Position numbers and translations under genes: made by a program. Source: Sphaerisporangium aureirubrum (lineage in GTDB: Bacteria; Actinomycetota; Actinomycetes; Streptosporangiales; Streptosporangiaceae). Taken from it: a stretch of 64,000 nt of DNA. Positions within the stretch are counted from its first letter, which is position 1; each line of letters opens with the position of its first letter. Shown in pieces: positions 1-8,047 of the stretch. A model generated the notes under the pieces. That model worked only from the letters and a program-made list of their open reading frames with translations. It had not been told where the DNA came from and made no database searches. Where the stretch lies: assembly GCF_042658925.1 (NCBI RefSeq), contig NZ_JBHSRF010000046.1, positions 1 through 64,000 of the forward strand. The letters are read 5' to 3'.

Positions 1-1
1 G

Positions 2-310
2 ACGCAGATGCAGGCCGAGTACCGCGACGACGTGGCCGCCGTGGCGACCGCCAAGAAGGAGATCGACGAGGAGATCGGCGACGACCTCGACCTGCTGATG
101 CAGGCGGCCGAGCTGATCGTCACCACGCAGTTCGGGTCCACCTCCATGCTCCAGCGCAAGCTGCGCGTCGGGTTCGCCAAGGCAGGCCGCCTGATGGACC
201 TTCTGGAGAGCAGGAACGTGGTGGGGCCGAGCGAAGGCTCCAAGGCCCGCGAAGTGATGGTCAAACCGGACGAACTACCCGGCCTGCTCACCGACTTGCG
301 GGGAGGGTGA
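2..310 (+). CDS. ftsK: FtsK/SpoIIIE DNA translocase, C-terminal gamma domain (5' truncated by window edge)
   Basis: The reading frame is open from the window edge, so only about 102 C-terminal residues are visible. They form the winged-helix gamma domain of FtsK/SpoIIIE translocases, with the family-typical core ASEL-like helix, 'TSMLQRKLRVGF' and 'AGRLMDLLE'. In the family this domain recognises KOPS/SRS-type sequences and directs the hexameric motor that clears chromosome DNA from the septum. The motor and membrane domains lie upstream of the window. A RodZ-like gene follows after about 100 bp, the usual actinomycete order. The identification is strong although the start cannot be seen. Confidence 0.93.
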   Translation, partial: TQMQAEYRDDVAAVATAKKEIDEEIGDDLDLLMQAAELIVTTQFGSTSMLQRKLRVGFAKAGRLMDLLESRNVVGPSEGSKAREVMVKPDELPGLLTDLRGG

Positions 311-409
311 CCCCTCCGCACTCCCCCCGCGCGATAACTGGTTGAATATGAATGACTACGCATCGTCGGAATATGGGCGGGAAACGCGGGCGCCCGGCGA
401 GGGGGACGC

Positions 410-1156
410 ATGAGCATCGGGGTGACGCTGGCCGCTGCGCGCAACGCGGCGGGCATGACGGTCGCGCAGCTGGCCGGTCGTACGCGGATCAGGGAGACGG
501 TGATCTACGCCATCGAGCGGGACGACTTCTCGATGTGCGGCGGCGACTTCTACTCCCGGGGGCACGTCCGCAACATCGCGAGGACGCTCGGGCTCGACCC
601 CGACGCGATCGTCCACCAGTTCGACGAGGAGCACGGCGGCGCGCCACGCCCGGTGCGGGCCGCCGCCGTCTTCCAGGCCGAGACCCGCATCAAGCTCCGC
701 GAGCGCCGCAGCCCGAACTGGTCGACCGCGATGGCCATCGCCCTCGCCATCGTCGCGGTGTTCGGCGTGACCCGCGTCATGAGCGGATCCGGCACCCCGG
801 TCGCCACCGTGGACGGCGTCAAGCCCGCCGCCACCCCCAAGGCCACCGCCTCCGCCCGGCCGCCCGCCGCGTCCAAGGCCGCCGCCAAGCCGGTGAGCGA
901 CATGGTGACGCTCCAGGTGAAGGCCACCAAGCCCTCGTGGCTGGAGATCAGCGACAGCAAGGGCAAACAGATGTTCCGCGGCACCCTGCCCGCCGGCGTC
1001 ACCTCCACCTGGAAGACCCGCAAACGCATGCAGATCACCATCGGTAACGCCGGCGGGGTCGACCTGAAGGTCAACGGCAAGCGTCTCGGCGTGCCGGGCA
1101 AGTCAGGCGAGCTGGTCACCCGGTCGTTCGGCCCGGAGCCGCCGCGCTCGCGGTGA
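410..1156 (+). CDS. RodZ-like membrane protein: N-terminal helix-turn-helix, one TM segment, DUF4115 C-terminus
   Basis: This 248-residue protein has an Xre/RodZ-type helix-turn-helix at about residues 5-70 (AQLAGRTRIRETVIYAIE), a basic stretch, a single membrane segment at about residues 104-124, an Ala/Pro/Lys-rich linker, and a C-terminal beta-rich DUF4115 domain (about 160-240). RodZ proteins link the cell-shape cytoskeleton to the membrane; in actinomycetes without rod MreB elongation the exact role is unclear. The start is supported by GAGGGGG four bases before the ATG at 410. It lies between ftsK and rimO, a conserved actinobacterial position. Function beyond a RodZ-family membrane scaffold is inference. 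Confidence 0.85.
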   Translation: MSIGVTLAAARNAAGMTVAQLAGRTRIRETVIYAIERDDFSMCGGDFYSRGHVRNIARTLGLDPDAIVHQFDEEHGGAPRPVRAAAVFQAETRIKLRERRSPNWSTAMAIALAIVAVFGVTRVMSGSGTPVATVDGVKPAATPKATASARPPAASKAAAKPVSDMVTLQVKATKPSWLEISDSKGKQMFRGTLPAGVTSTWKTRKRMQITIGNAGGVDLKVNGKRLGVPGKSGELVTRSFGPEPPRSR

Positions 1157-1276
1157 CCCAGGGTGACGGCGGGGGCGAGTCATGCCGGATGGGCATCGGT
1201 GGCGGTCAGGGATACCGGCGCGAGAACGGGGGGAGTGCGCCGTGCGGGGGCTGACTGCCGATACCGTAGAGCCATC

Positions 1277-2683
1277 ATGTCTTCCCGCCGAACCGCATCG
1301 CTGATCACACTGGGCTGCGCGCGCAACGAGGTCGACTCCGAGGAGTTGGCCGCGCGCCTGGAGGCCGCCGGGTGGCGGCTCGACGACGACCACCCCGATG
1401 TCGTCGTCGTCAACACCTGCGGCTTCATCGACTCGGCGAAGAAGGACTCCATCGACACGCTGCTCGCCGCGGCCGACTCCGGCGCCAAGGTCGTCGCCGC
1501 CGGCTGCATGGCCGAGCGCTACGGCAAGGAGCTGGCCGACGCGCTGCCCGAGGCGGCCGCGGTCATCTCGTTCGACGACTACACCGACATCGGCGGCCGG
1601 CTGGACGACGTCGTCGCCGGTCGGTCGCTGACGCCGCACACCCCGCGGGACCGGCGCACGCTGCTGCCCATCACGCCCGTGGCCCGCACCCAGCGCGCCG
1701 CGCACGTCCCCGGGCACGGGGAGCTGCCCGCGGGCCTCGCGCCCGCCAGCGGCCCCCGGACGCTGCGCAAGCGGCTCTCCGGCGGCCCGGTGGCGTCGCT
1801 GAAGCTCGCCTCCGGGTGCGACCGGCGGTGCAGCTTCTGCGCCATCCCGGCGTTCCGCGGCGCGTACGTCTCCCGGCTCCCCGAGGAACTGCTGGCCGAG
1901 GCCGAGTGGCTGGCCGCCCGGGGCGTCAAGGAGCTCGTCCTCGTCAGCGAGAACTCCACCTCCTACGGCAAGGACCTCGGCGACCTTCGCGCGCTGGAGA
2001 AGCTGCTGCCCGCGCTGGCCGCCGTGGACGGCGTCGAGCGCGTCCGGGTCAGCTACCTCCAGCCCGCCGAGCTGCGGCCCGGCCTGCTCGAGGTCATCGC
2101 CGGCACCGAGGGCGTCGCGCCGTACTTCGACCTGTCGTTCCAGCACGCCAGCGGCCCGGTGCTGCGCCGCATGCGCCGCTTCGGGGACCCCGCCCGGTTC
2201 CTGGACCTCCTGGAGAGCGTCCGGGCCCTGGCGCCAGAGGCGGGCGTGCGGTCCAACTTCATCGCGGGGTTCCCCGGCGAGACCGAGGCCGAGTTCGCCG
2301 AGCTGGTGGGCTTCCTCGACCAGGCGCGCCTGGACGTGATCGGCGTGTTCGGGTACAGCGACGAAGAGGGCACCGAGGCCGCCGGCCTCGGCGGCAAGCT
2401 CGACCAGGACGTGATCGGCGAGCGGGTGGCGGCGCTCAGCGAGCTCGCCGAGGAGCTCACCGCTCAGCGCGCCGAGGAGCGCATAGGCACCGAGATCGAG
2501 GTGCTGGTGGAGGAGGACCTCGGCGACGGCGGCTACGAGGGCCGTGCGGCCCACCAGGGGCCCGAGGTGGACGGCTCGGTGACCGTCCAGGGCATCGGGC
2601 TGGTGCCCGGCCAGATCGTGCGCGCCATGGTCGTCGACGCCGAGGGCGTCGACCTCATCGCCCGCATCAAGGCCGGCCCATGA
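1277..2683 (+). CDS. rimO: Ribosomal protein uS12 methylthiotransferase RimO
   Basis: RimO is a radical-SAM enzyme with two [4Fe-4S] clusters that methylthiolates an aspartate of ribosomal protein uS12. The 468-residue product has the N-terminal UPF0004 domain with its three cluster cysteines (LGCARN, NTCGF, AGCMAE), the radical-SAM motif CDRRCSFC, and a C-terminal TRAM domain. An upstream GTG would add 38 residues, but family alignment (product beginning SRRTASLITLGCARN) favours the ATG at 1277. Its stop overlaps the pgsA start in ATGA, so the two are translationally coupled. It is one of two methylthiotransferases here; the other, MiaB, begins at 37009 and acts on tRNA. Confidence 0.95.
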   Translation: MSSRRTASLITLGCARNEVDSEELAARLEAAGWRLDDDHPDVVVVNTCGFIDSAKKDSIDTLLAAADSGAKVVAAGCMAERYGKELADALPEAAAVISFDDYTDIGGRLDDVVAGRSLTPHTPRDRRTLLPITPVARTQRAAHVPGHGELPAGLAPASGPRTLRKRLSGGPVASLKLASGCDRRCSFCAIPAFRGAYVSRLPEELLAEAEWLAARGVKELVLVSENSTSYGKDLGDLRALEKLLPALAAVDGVERVRVSYLQPAELRPGLLEVIAGTEGVAPYFDLSFQHASGPVLRRMRRFGDPARFLDLLESVRALAPEAGVRSNFIAGFPGETEAEFAELVGFLDQARLDVIGVFGYSDEEGTEAAGLGGKLDQDVIGERVAALSELAEELTAQRAEERIGTEIEVLVEEDLGDGGYEGRAAHQGPEVDGSVTVQGIGLVPGQIVRAMVVDAEGVDLIARIKAGP

Positions 2684-3285
2684 CGAACCCCTCAGAGGCC
2701 GGCGTCGAGCGCGTCACGCCGGCCGCGGCCCGCAGCGTCAGCCCGTGGAACGTCGCCAACGTCCTCACCGTGCTCCGGCTGCTGGTGGTCCCGGTGTTCG
2801 TCGCCGGCATGTTCCTGGACGGCCAGGCGTGGCGGTACGCCTCGCTGGTGATCTTCCTGCTCGCCTCGCTCACCGACCAGCTCGACGGGTGGCTCGCCCG
2901 GCGGTACGGCCTGGTGACCGACTTCGGCAAGATCGCCGACCCGATCGCGGACAAGGCGCTGATCGGCGCGGCCCTGGTCACGCTGTCCCTCCTGGGCGAG
3001 CTGCCATGGTGGGTCACCATCGTGATCCTCGGCCGGGAGGTCGGCGTCACGGTGCTGCGCATCGCGGTGATCCGGCACGGCGTCATTCCGGCGAGCTACG
3101 GCGGCAAGATCAAGACTGTCCTGCAGATCCTCGCCATCGCGCTGTACATCCTTCCCGGCGTGCCCGATCCGATCCGGTGGGTCGCGATGGGCGCCGCGTT
3201 GGTCGTGACCGTGGCCACGGGCGCCGACTACGTCACCCGGGCGGTGCGGCTACGCGGCGTCGCGCGGAAGGCACGCGGCGGATGA
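2680..3285 (+). CDS. pgsA: CDP-diacylglycerol-glycerol-3-phosphate 3-phosphatidyltransferase (PgsA)
   Basis: PgsA makes phosphatidylglycerophosphate from CDP-diacylglycerol and glycerol-3-phosphate, the committed step to phosphatidylglycerol and cardiolipin. The 201-residue integral membrane protein carries the CDP-alcohol phosphotransferase signature D-x2-DG-x2-AR...G-x3-D-x3-D intact (DQLDGWLAR through GKIADPIAD, about residues 66-92), and several hydrophobic helices. It overlaps rimO by four bases and cinA by four bases, forming a coupled trio. Actinobacteria carry several pgsA paralogues; this one is the copy usually linked to cinA and clgR. A related CDP-alcohol transferase with another head group cannot be fully excluded. 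Confidence 0.9.
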   Translation: MTNPSEAGVERVTPAAARSVSPWNVANVLTVLRLLVVPVFVAGMFLDGQAWRYASLVIFLLASLTDQLDGWLARRYGLVTDFGKIADPIADKALIGAALVTLSLLGELPWWVTIVILGREVGVTVLRIAVIRHGVIPASYGGKIKTVLQILAIALYILPGVPDPIRWVAMGAALVVTVATGADYVTRAVRLRGVARKARGG

Positions 3286-3779
3286 GCACCGCCGCGGCGG
3301 CCGGTGTGCTGGCCGCCCTGGTGCGCCGCGGGGCCACCGTGGCGGTCGCGGAGTCCCTGACGGGCGGGCTGCTCGGCGCCACGCTGACCACGGCGGTGGG
3401 GGCGTCGGCGGCGTTCCGGGGCGGGGTTATCGCCTACGCCACGGATCTGAAGGCCGCGTTGCTGGGCGTGCCCGAAGATCTACTCGACCGGGAGGGTGCC
3501 GTGCACCCCGAGGTGGCGGCGGCCATGGCGCGCGGCGTCCGCGCGGTCACCGGCGCCACGTACGGGCTCGCGGTGACCGGCGTGGCCGGGCCGGACGAGC
3601 AGGATGGGAAACCCGTCGGCACCGTGCATATCGCGCTGAGCGGCCCGGAGTCGGGCTTATGGCACCGTGATGTGTCGCTGGCCGGTTCCCGGGAACAGAT
3701 CCGCGAAAACACCGTCAGAGAGAGTTTGGATCTTCTGAGAGGTGTGCTGGATACCACCGTGGGGGAACATACCGGATGA
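3282..3779 (+). CDS. cinA: CinA C-terminal family protein, probable nicotinamide-nucleotide amidohydrolase (PncC)
   Basis: This 165-residue protein is the stand-alone C-terminal CinA domain (PncC type), which deamidates nicotinamide mononucleotide to nicotinic acid mononucleotide in pyridine nucleotide salvage. The motifs VAESLTGG near the N-terminus, GGVIAYAT, and the central AVTGVAGPD are the family signature. The N-terminal MoCF-like half found in long CinA proteins is absent, as is common in this position. Its ATG overlaps the pgsA stop. Codon 126 is the rare TTA leucine codon (3657-3659), which in filamentous actinomycetes can make translation depend on the bldA tRNA; that consequence is inference. 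Confidence 0.9.
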   Translation: MSTAAAAGVLAALVRRGATVAVAESLTGGLLGATLTTAVGASAAFRGGVIAYATDLKAALLGVPEDLLDREGAVHPEVAAAMARGVRAVTGATYGLAVTGVAGPDEQDGKPVGTVHIALSGPESGLWHRDVSLAGSREQIRENTVRESLDLLRGVLDTTVGEHTG

Positions 3780-3786
3780 TTACCGC

Positions 3787-3804
3787 GTTACGTCACCAGC
3801 GAAC
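3787..3804 (+). promoter_or_regulatory. Candidate ClgR operator upstream of clgR
   Basis: The 18-bp GTTACGTCACCAGCGAAC fits most positions of the actinobacterial ClgR consensus (about WNNWCGCYNANRGCGWWS): the right half GCGAAC is exact and the left half ACG matches, with two or three deviations. It lies 230 bp before the clgR start, just after cinA. ClgR proteins commonly control clp genes and their own gene, so autoregulation is plausible. Site calling by eye only. Confidence 0.4.
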
Positions 3805-4032
3805 ATGCTCAGCACGGTCTGCCGCCCTGCTGGCCGTTGAAGGTACGGTGGAGCTGTGAGCGAGGTTCGTGACCCATCGGTGAGGAGCAGGTCCGGTGTA
3901 CGCCCGGCGACGGGGCCGAGCGAACCCAGGATGACGGCGAGGAGCATGCACGAAGGGCAGTCGAAGAATGGGCGATACGAACCGACCGCGCGGAGCGTCG
4001 TGAAAACGCCTGCGCCCGGGAGGGAGCGACAG

Positions 4033-4398
4033 ATGGTCCTGCTGCGTCAGCTGCTCGGTGACGTCCTGCGGCGGCTGAGGGTGCGGCAGGCACGCACCCT
4101 GCGAGAGGTCTCCACCGTGGCACGTGTCTCCCTTGGCTATTTGTCCGAGGTGGAGCGTGGCCAGAAGGAAGCCTCCTCGGAGCTGCTGGCGTCGATCTGC
4201 GGCGCTCTAGGTGTGCCGCTGTCTCAGGTGCTCCGCGAGGTCTCGGACCAGTTCGCGCTGGCCGAGCTCCAGCACGCACCCGTGCTGGCGGATGCTCCCG
4301 AGCACGAGCGTCTGCCCATGTCCGAGACCGTGCCCAGCACGATCTCGGGTCCAGAGTTCGATGGTTTCCCCGAGGTCAAGGACATGGTCGCCGCCTAG
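4033..4398 (+). CDS. clgR: ClgR-type Xre family transcriptional regulator of Clp protease genes
   Basis: The 121-residue protein is a single Xre helix-turn-helix (about residues 10-70; RQARTLREVSTVARVSLGYL and SEVERGQKEAS) with a short acidic tail. Position directly after pgsA-cinA and the sequence match ClgR, which activates clpP/clpC and lon-type genes in actinobacteria. The ATG at 4033 has GGGAGGGAG eight bases upstream; a GTG at 3856 would add 59 residues that look non-conserved. The C-terminus ends MVAA, resembling the small-residue tails recognised by ClpX, consistent with known ClpP-dependent turnover of ClgR. The next gene usual in mycobacteria (pspA) is absent here; the neighbour is convergent. 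Confidence 0.82.
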   Translation: MVLLRQLLGDVLRRLRVRQARTLREVSTVARVSLGYLSEVERGQKEASSELLASICGALGVPLSQVLREVSDQFALAELQHAPVLADAPEHERLPMSETVPSTISGPEFDGFPEVKDMVAA

Positions 4399-4665
4399 GC
4401 AGCGCCGGCCCAACCGGTCCCAGGCGCGCCGGACCCTCGCCGTCCGCGACGGCCACCGGCCGCCACGCCCTCTATAAGCCATGTCCCGCACAGGTCACCC
4501 GGATTCCTCTTAACCGCGGGCCACGGGACATCACCCGAACCCGCCCGGTCCCGGCGGGAACCCCACAAAGCCGCCCAGATCCGGTACGCGGCACCTGACC
4601 CCCAGCCGGTCCGGCATGCTGTACTGCATACATCCCGTTCAGGCGCGCGTCCCCTTCGGGCACGC

Positions 4666-5454
4666 TCAGGTCTGGCACGTGGGGCAGTAGAAGATCGGCC
4701 GTTCGTATGAGCGATCACCGAGTTCTCCGGCGATCATGCGGCCGCCGCAGCGCAGGCACGGGCGGCCGCCGCGGGCGTACGCCCACAGCCGGCGTCCCGG
4801 GCGCGGGTCGCCCGTCGTGACCGGGCCGCCGGGCTGGTCCTTGGCGGCGTCGAGCAGGCGGTGGGCCAGGTCCATCATCTTCGCAAGGTCGGCGACCTCT
4901 CCGGCGGGGCGGTGCGGGGACACGCCAGCCAGGAACAGGGTCTCGGCCCGCCAGATGGTGCCGATGCCCGCCACGTTGCGCTGGTCCAGCAGCGCCTCGC
5001 CGATCGTCGTCCCGGGGTGGCGCGCGATGTTGGCCGCGGCCCGTGCCGCGTGCTCCGCGTCCCACGCCGGGTCCAGCAGGTCGGGCCCGAGGTGGCCCAC
5101 CAGGCGGTCCTCCTGGCCGGTGGGCACCAGGTCCACCATGCCGAGCTTGACGCCGACCGCCTGCCGCAGGTCGTTCACCAGGATCAGCCGCACGGCGTCG
5201 CCCCGGCGCACCGGGGTGCCCGCCGCCTGTACCCGCCAGCTGCCGTCCATGCGCAGGTGGGTGTGCACGGTCAGGCCGCCTTCCACCCTCGTGAGCAGGT
5301 GCTTGCCGCGTGCCTCGGTGGTCAGCACCGCGCGTCCCGACAGGTCGGCCGTGGCGTATCGGGGCACCCGGAAGTCGCTGCGGGCCAGCACCCGTCCGTC
5401 CAGGGCGGCGCGCAGCCTGGCCGCGGTCCGGTGGACGGCGTCGCCCTCCGGCAT
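4666..5454 (-). CDS. nei2: Endonuclease VIII-like DNA glycosylase/AP lyase (Nei2 type)
   Basis: This Fpg/Nei-family base-excision enzyme removes oxidised bases and cuts the abasic strand. The 262-residue protein begins M-PEGD, giving the catalytic proline-2 and glutamate-3; the conserved lysine lies in ARGKHLL (about residue 51), the H2TH region is central, and a C-terminal zinc finger with CLRC and CPTC pairs is complete. The PEGD start and length match the Nei2 group of actinobacteria. The stop of the Rrf2 gene lies six bases upstream, so it is likely the last gene of an operon with the Rrf2 regulator and the EEP protein. It converges with clgR across a 267-bp gap that holds an 8-bp inverted repeat (ATGTCCCG at 4481, CGGGACAT at 4524). 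Confidence 0.9.
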   Translation of the reverse strand: MPEGDAVHRTAARLRAALDGRVLARSDFRVPRYATADLSGRAVLTTEARGKHLLTRVEGGLTVHTHLRMDGSWRVQAAGTPVRRGDAVRLILVNDLRQAVGVKLGMVDLVPTGQEDRLVGHLGPDLLDPAWDAEHAARAAANIARHPGTTIGEALLDQRNVAGIGTIWRAETLFLAGVSPHRPAGEVADLAKMMDLAHRLLDAAKDQPGGPVTTGDPRPGRRLWAYARGGRPCLRCGGRMIAGELGDRSYERPIFYCPTCQT

Positions 5455-5460
5455 CGCGGG

Positions 5461-5910
5461 TCAGTCCCAGGCGGCGGGATCGGCCGCGAGCTCCATCACC
5501 CGGGCCGGCAGCTTGCCCGTGGCGATCTGCTCCAGGGTGACCTCTTCCAGGATCATGCGCTCGCTGGCGCGCAGCGCGATCCATACCTCCTGCAGGGAGC
5601 GGGCGGCGCCCCGGTAGCCGACGTGCTCGGGACGCTCGCCGCGGACGTTGGCCAGCGGCCCGTCCACGGCGCGGATGACGTCGGCCAAAGTGATCTGAGC
5701 CGCGGGCCTGGCCAGGACGTAGCCGCCCTCGGGGCCGCGCTGGCCGCGGACCAGGCCCGCCCGCCGCATCTGGAGAAGGATGTTCTCCAGGTACTTCGGG
5801 GGGAGTTCCTGCTCCTTGGCGAGCTCGCCCACCGTGGTGGGACCGCTGCCGGCGGCGGCCAGTTCGGCGGCGGCGCGCAGCGCGTAGTCGACGCGGGCGG
5901 AAAGTCGCAT
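5461..5910 (-). CDS. Rrf2 family transcriptional regulator without cysteines
   Basis: The 149-residue product has the Rrf2 winged helix: start MRLSARVDYALRA, recognition region LPPKYLENILLQMRRAGLV, and the wing RGQRGPEGGY. Iron-sulfur members (IscR, NsrR, RsrR) ligate a cluster with cysteines, but this protein has none, so it cannot bind a classical cluster and belongs with cysteine-free members such as CymR-like or YwnA-like proteins. It lies eight bases after the EEP gene and six bases before nei2, so it probably shares their transcript. The signal it senses is unknown; targets may include this operon. No operator could be defined with confidence. Confidence 0.88.
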   Translation of the reverse strand: MRLSARVDYALRAAAELAAAGSGPTTVGELAKEQELPPKYLENILLQMRRAGLVRGQRGPEGGYVLARPAAQITLADVIRAVDGPLANVRGERPEHVGYRGAARSLQEVWIALRASERMILEEVTLEQIATGKLPARVMELAADPAAWD

Positions 5911-5918
5911 GTAGCTGA

Positions 5919-7883
5919 TTATCCCGCCTGTGGCAGGTCGCTCAGCCGCAGCCGCACCACGACCGGCAGATGGTCGGAGTACGGCACCCGTGAAACCCGG
6001 GCGGAAACGGCGGAAAGACCCGCGCCGAGCAGCACGTGGTCGATGCGCTTGACCGGGGCGTCGGCGGGGGATGTCGGCGGATCGCCGAGCGCGATCAGGG
6101 GGTCGGTGAGCCCGGCGGCCGCAAGGACCCGCATCTCCGGATCGTCCTTGGTGACGTTGAGATCCCCGGCCAGCAGCACCGGCCGCGTCACCGCCCCGCC
6201 CGTGCCGCCGGAGCCCGTGCCCGCCGTCGCGGTGGTGGCGCCCCCGGCCAGGTCCCGCGCGATGGCGGCGACCTCGGGGGCCTGACCGGCCGTGGCCTGC
6301 AGGTGGGTGTTGACGATGCCGACCTCCCGGCCGCCGACCTCGACGACGGCCGCCTGGGCCTGCGCGCCGGTCGGGTAGTCGTACCGGCCGAGGGGGTGGG
6401 AGGTGATCTGCCGCACCGGCAGGTTGGTGAGCAGCGCGTCGCCCCACAGGCCGTCGGCGGCGGGGGCGAAGTGGTACCTCATGCCGAGTCCCTTGGCGAT
6501 CCTGGCCAGGTCGTCGTGGCCGCCGTTGAGCAGCCACCCCCGGTCCACCTCGGACATCAGCACCACGTCCGGCCGCTCGGCTCGCGCCCAGGCGGCGATC
6601 CGGTCCAGGTCCAGGGTTCCGGAGAGCCCGAACCCCATCCGGATGTTGTAGGCGATCAGCGTGAACTCCGGCCCGGCCACCGGCCGTACGGAGGGCAGCG
6701 GCCGCCAGGTGAGCGCGGCCACCGCCACAGCCACCGCGACCCCGGCGGCGGCGAGGCGGTACGGCCGGGGCCGTACGGCGGTGCCGGGGGAGCCCCGCCT
6801 GGACGCGCGCAACGCCACGAGGCCCACCAGCGCGCCGAGTACGGCGGGCACCACCGCGTTGGGGAAACCGAGGCTCACGTCGTAGGCCGCGTAGTAGAGG
6901 AAGACCGCCACCAGGAACACCAGCATCCCGCCGAGCAGCGCGACCCCGCCCCGGCTCCGGTCCCCGGGCCGGGGCAGCCCGGCCGTCCCGACGCAGGTCC
7001 CGAGCGCGGGCGCGGCGAGCAGAGCGATCAGCGGGGACGCGAGCGGCAGCAGCGCCCCGCAGGCCACCGGCAGCAGGACGGCCATGGCCCAGGCCGGGCG
7101 GGGTGGCCGGGCCGCGCAGGACGCCAGCAGGAACTGCGCCGCGACCAGCGCGGCAGCCACCGCCGCCACCTGCCACGGGCCCGCCTGCGCCGCCCCCGGG
7201 CGGTCCGCCAGGCCCAGCGTGGCGAGCAGCATCCCGTGCAGGGCCAGGACCGGGCCGAAGATCCCCCACACCCCGGCGGGGGCGAGGTCCCCGGTGGCCG
7301 GGACGCGCCACGCGCACCACAGGAGGGCGGCGACCGCGAGGGCGGCGACGACCCAGGGCAGCGGGCCGTCCCGCCAGGTCAGGTCCATCTGGTCCAGCGC
7401 CAGATGGATCACCGCGGACGCGGCAAGGCCCCCCGCGAGCCCGCTCGGCACGGCGCGGCGCGAGACCGTCCGCGCGCAGCCGTACAGGAAGACCAGGGCC
7501 GCGGTGACCCCCACGCTCGCGGGGTACAGCTGAGCGTCGCCGCCCCCCTGCGCCTGGAGCACCAGGCGGCCGGCGGCCAGCAGGGCCGCCCCGCCCAGCA
7601 GCACCGCGCGGGGGCCGAGCAGGCGGGCCGCCGGGATCGCGGCGAACGGCAGTACGAACCAGACGGCCGCGAACAGCCCCATCTGCTCGGGGGGAGTGGC
7701 GCCGGCCTGGCCGAAGAGCGTGATCAGCGACGGCAGGAAGACGCCGAGCACATCGGTGAACAGCACCACGCCGAGCGCGATGGTGAGCACCGCCGCCCGT
7801 CGCGGGGTGATCAAACCGGGCAGATCCACTGGAAGACGGATACCTCGGGCTCGTTCCAGAGCTGCGGTGTCGGGCTCACCCAT
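5919..7883 (-). CDS. Polytopic membrane protein with C-terminal endonuclease/exonuclease/phosphatase (EEP) domain
   Basis: The first ~400 of 654 residues contain about ten or more hydrophobic membrane segments; the last ~230 form an EEP-fold hydrolase. The EEP motifs are complete: TLIAYNIRMG, VVLMSEVDRG (metal glutamate), VNTHLQA (histidine), AGDLNVTKDD, and the terminal SDHLPV. Such domains cleave phosphodiesters in nucleic acids or phospholipids/phosphoinositides; the membrane half suggests a lipid-linked or envelope substrate, which is inference. The ATG at 7883 is preceded by GAGGAG five bases away; a GTG six bases further upstream sits inside that site. It leads a likely operon with the Rrf2 regulator and nei2 and is divergent from a ROK gene. 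Confidence 0.85.
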   Translation of the reverse strand: MGEPDTAALERARGIRLPVDLPGLITPRRAAVLTIALGVVLFTDVLGVFLPSLITLFGQAGATPPEQMGLFAAVWFVLPFAAIPAARLLGPRAVLLGGAALLAAGRLVLQAQGGGDAQLYPASVGVTAALVFLYGCARTVSRRAVPSGLAGGLAASAVIHLALDQMDLTWRDGPLPWVVAALAVAALLWCAWRVPATGDLAPAGVWGIFGPVLALHGMLLATLGLADRPGAAQAGPWQVAAVAAALVAAQFLLASCAARPPRPAWAMAVLLPVACGALLPLASPLIALLAAPALGTCVGTAGLPRPGDRSRGGVALLGGMLVFLVAVFLYYAAYDVSLGFPNAVVPAVLGALVGLVALRASRRGSPGTAVRPRPYRLAAAGVAVAVAVAALTWRPLPSVRPVAGPEFTLIAYNIRMGFGLSGTLDLDRIAAWARAERPDVVLMSEVDRGWLLNGGHDDLARIAKGLGMRYHFAPAADGLWGDALLTNLPVRQITSHPLGRYDYPTGAQAQAAVVEVGGREVGIVNTHLQATAGQAPEVAAIARDLAGGATTATAGTGSGGTGGAVTRPVLLAGDLNVTKDDPEMRVLAAAGLTDPLIALGDPPTSPADAPVKRIDHVLLGAGLSAVSARVSRVPYSDHLPVVVRLRLSDLPQAG

Positions 7884-7961
7884 GACCACTCCTCAGGCGG
7901 GGACATGAGTGATCCTCGGGTCTGCTGGGGGAGAAGGCAAGAGCGCCGACGCCGCAGGTGA

Positions 7962-7987
7962 TGCCGCTAAACTCCCAGGAAGGTTTA
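7962..7987 (+). promoter_or_regulatory. Putative -10 and ROK-type operator upstream of the first ROK gene
   Basis: TGCCGCTAAACT (7962-7973) is repeated exactly at 16066-16077 before the second ROK gene; its TAAACT fits an actinobacterial -10 (TANNNT). TAAAC at 7968 and GTTTA at 7983 form a perfect 5-bp inverted repeat with a 10-base spacer, extending to six of seven bases. This is where an autoregulatory ROK repressor would bind. No good -35 element is visible. Confidence 0.4.
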
Positions 7988-8047
7988 CCGATGAGCGGTG
8001 TGCGCCGCTCGCCGGTGAACGGGGGATCGACGACAAGAAGGCATGCG

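Noticed and set aside
4481..4531. ATGTCCCG/CGGGACAT inverted repeat as a terminator
   Set aside because: The arms are only 8 bp with a 35-base loop, too weak to call; noted under nei2.
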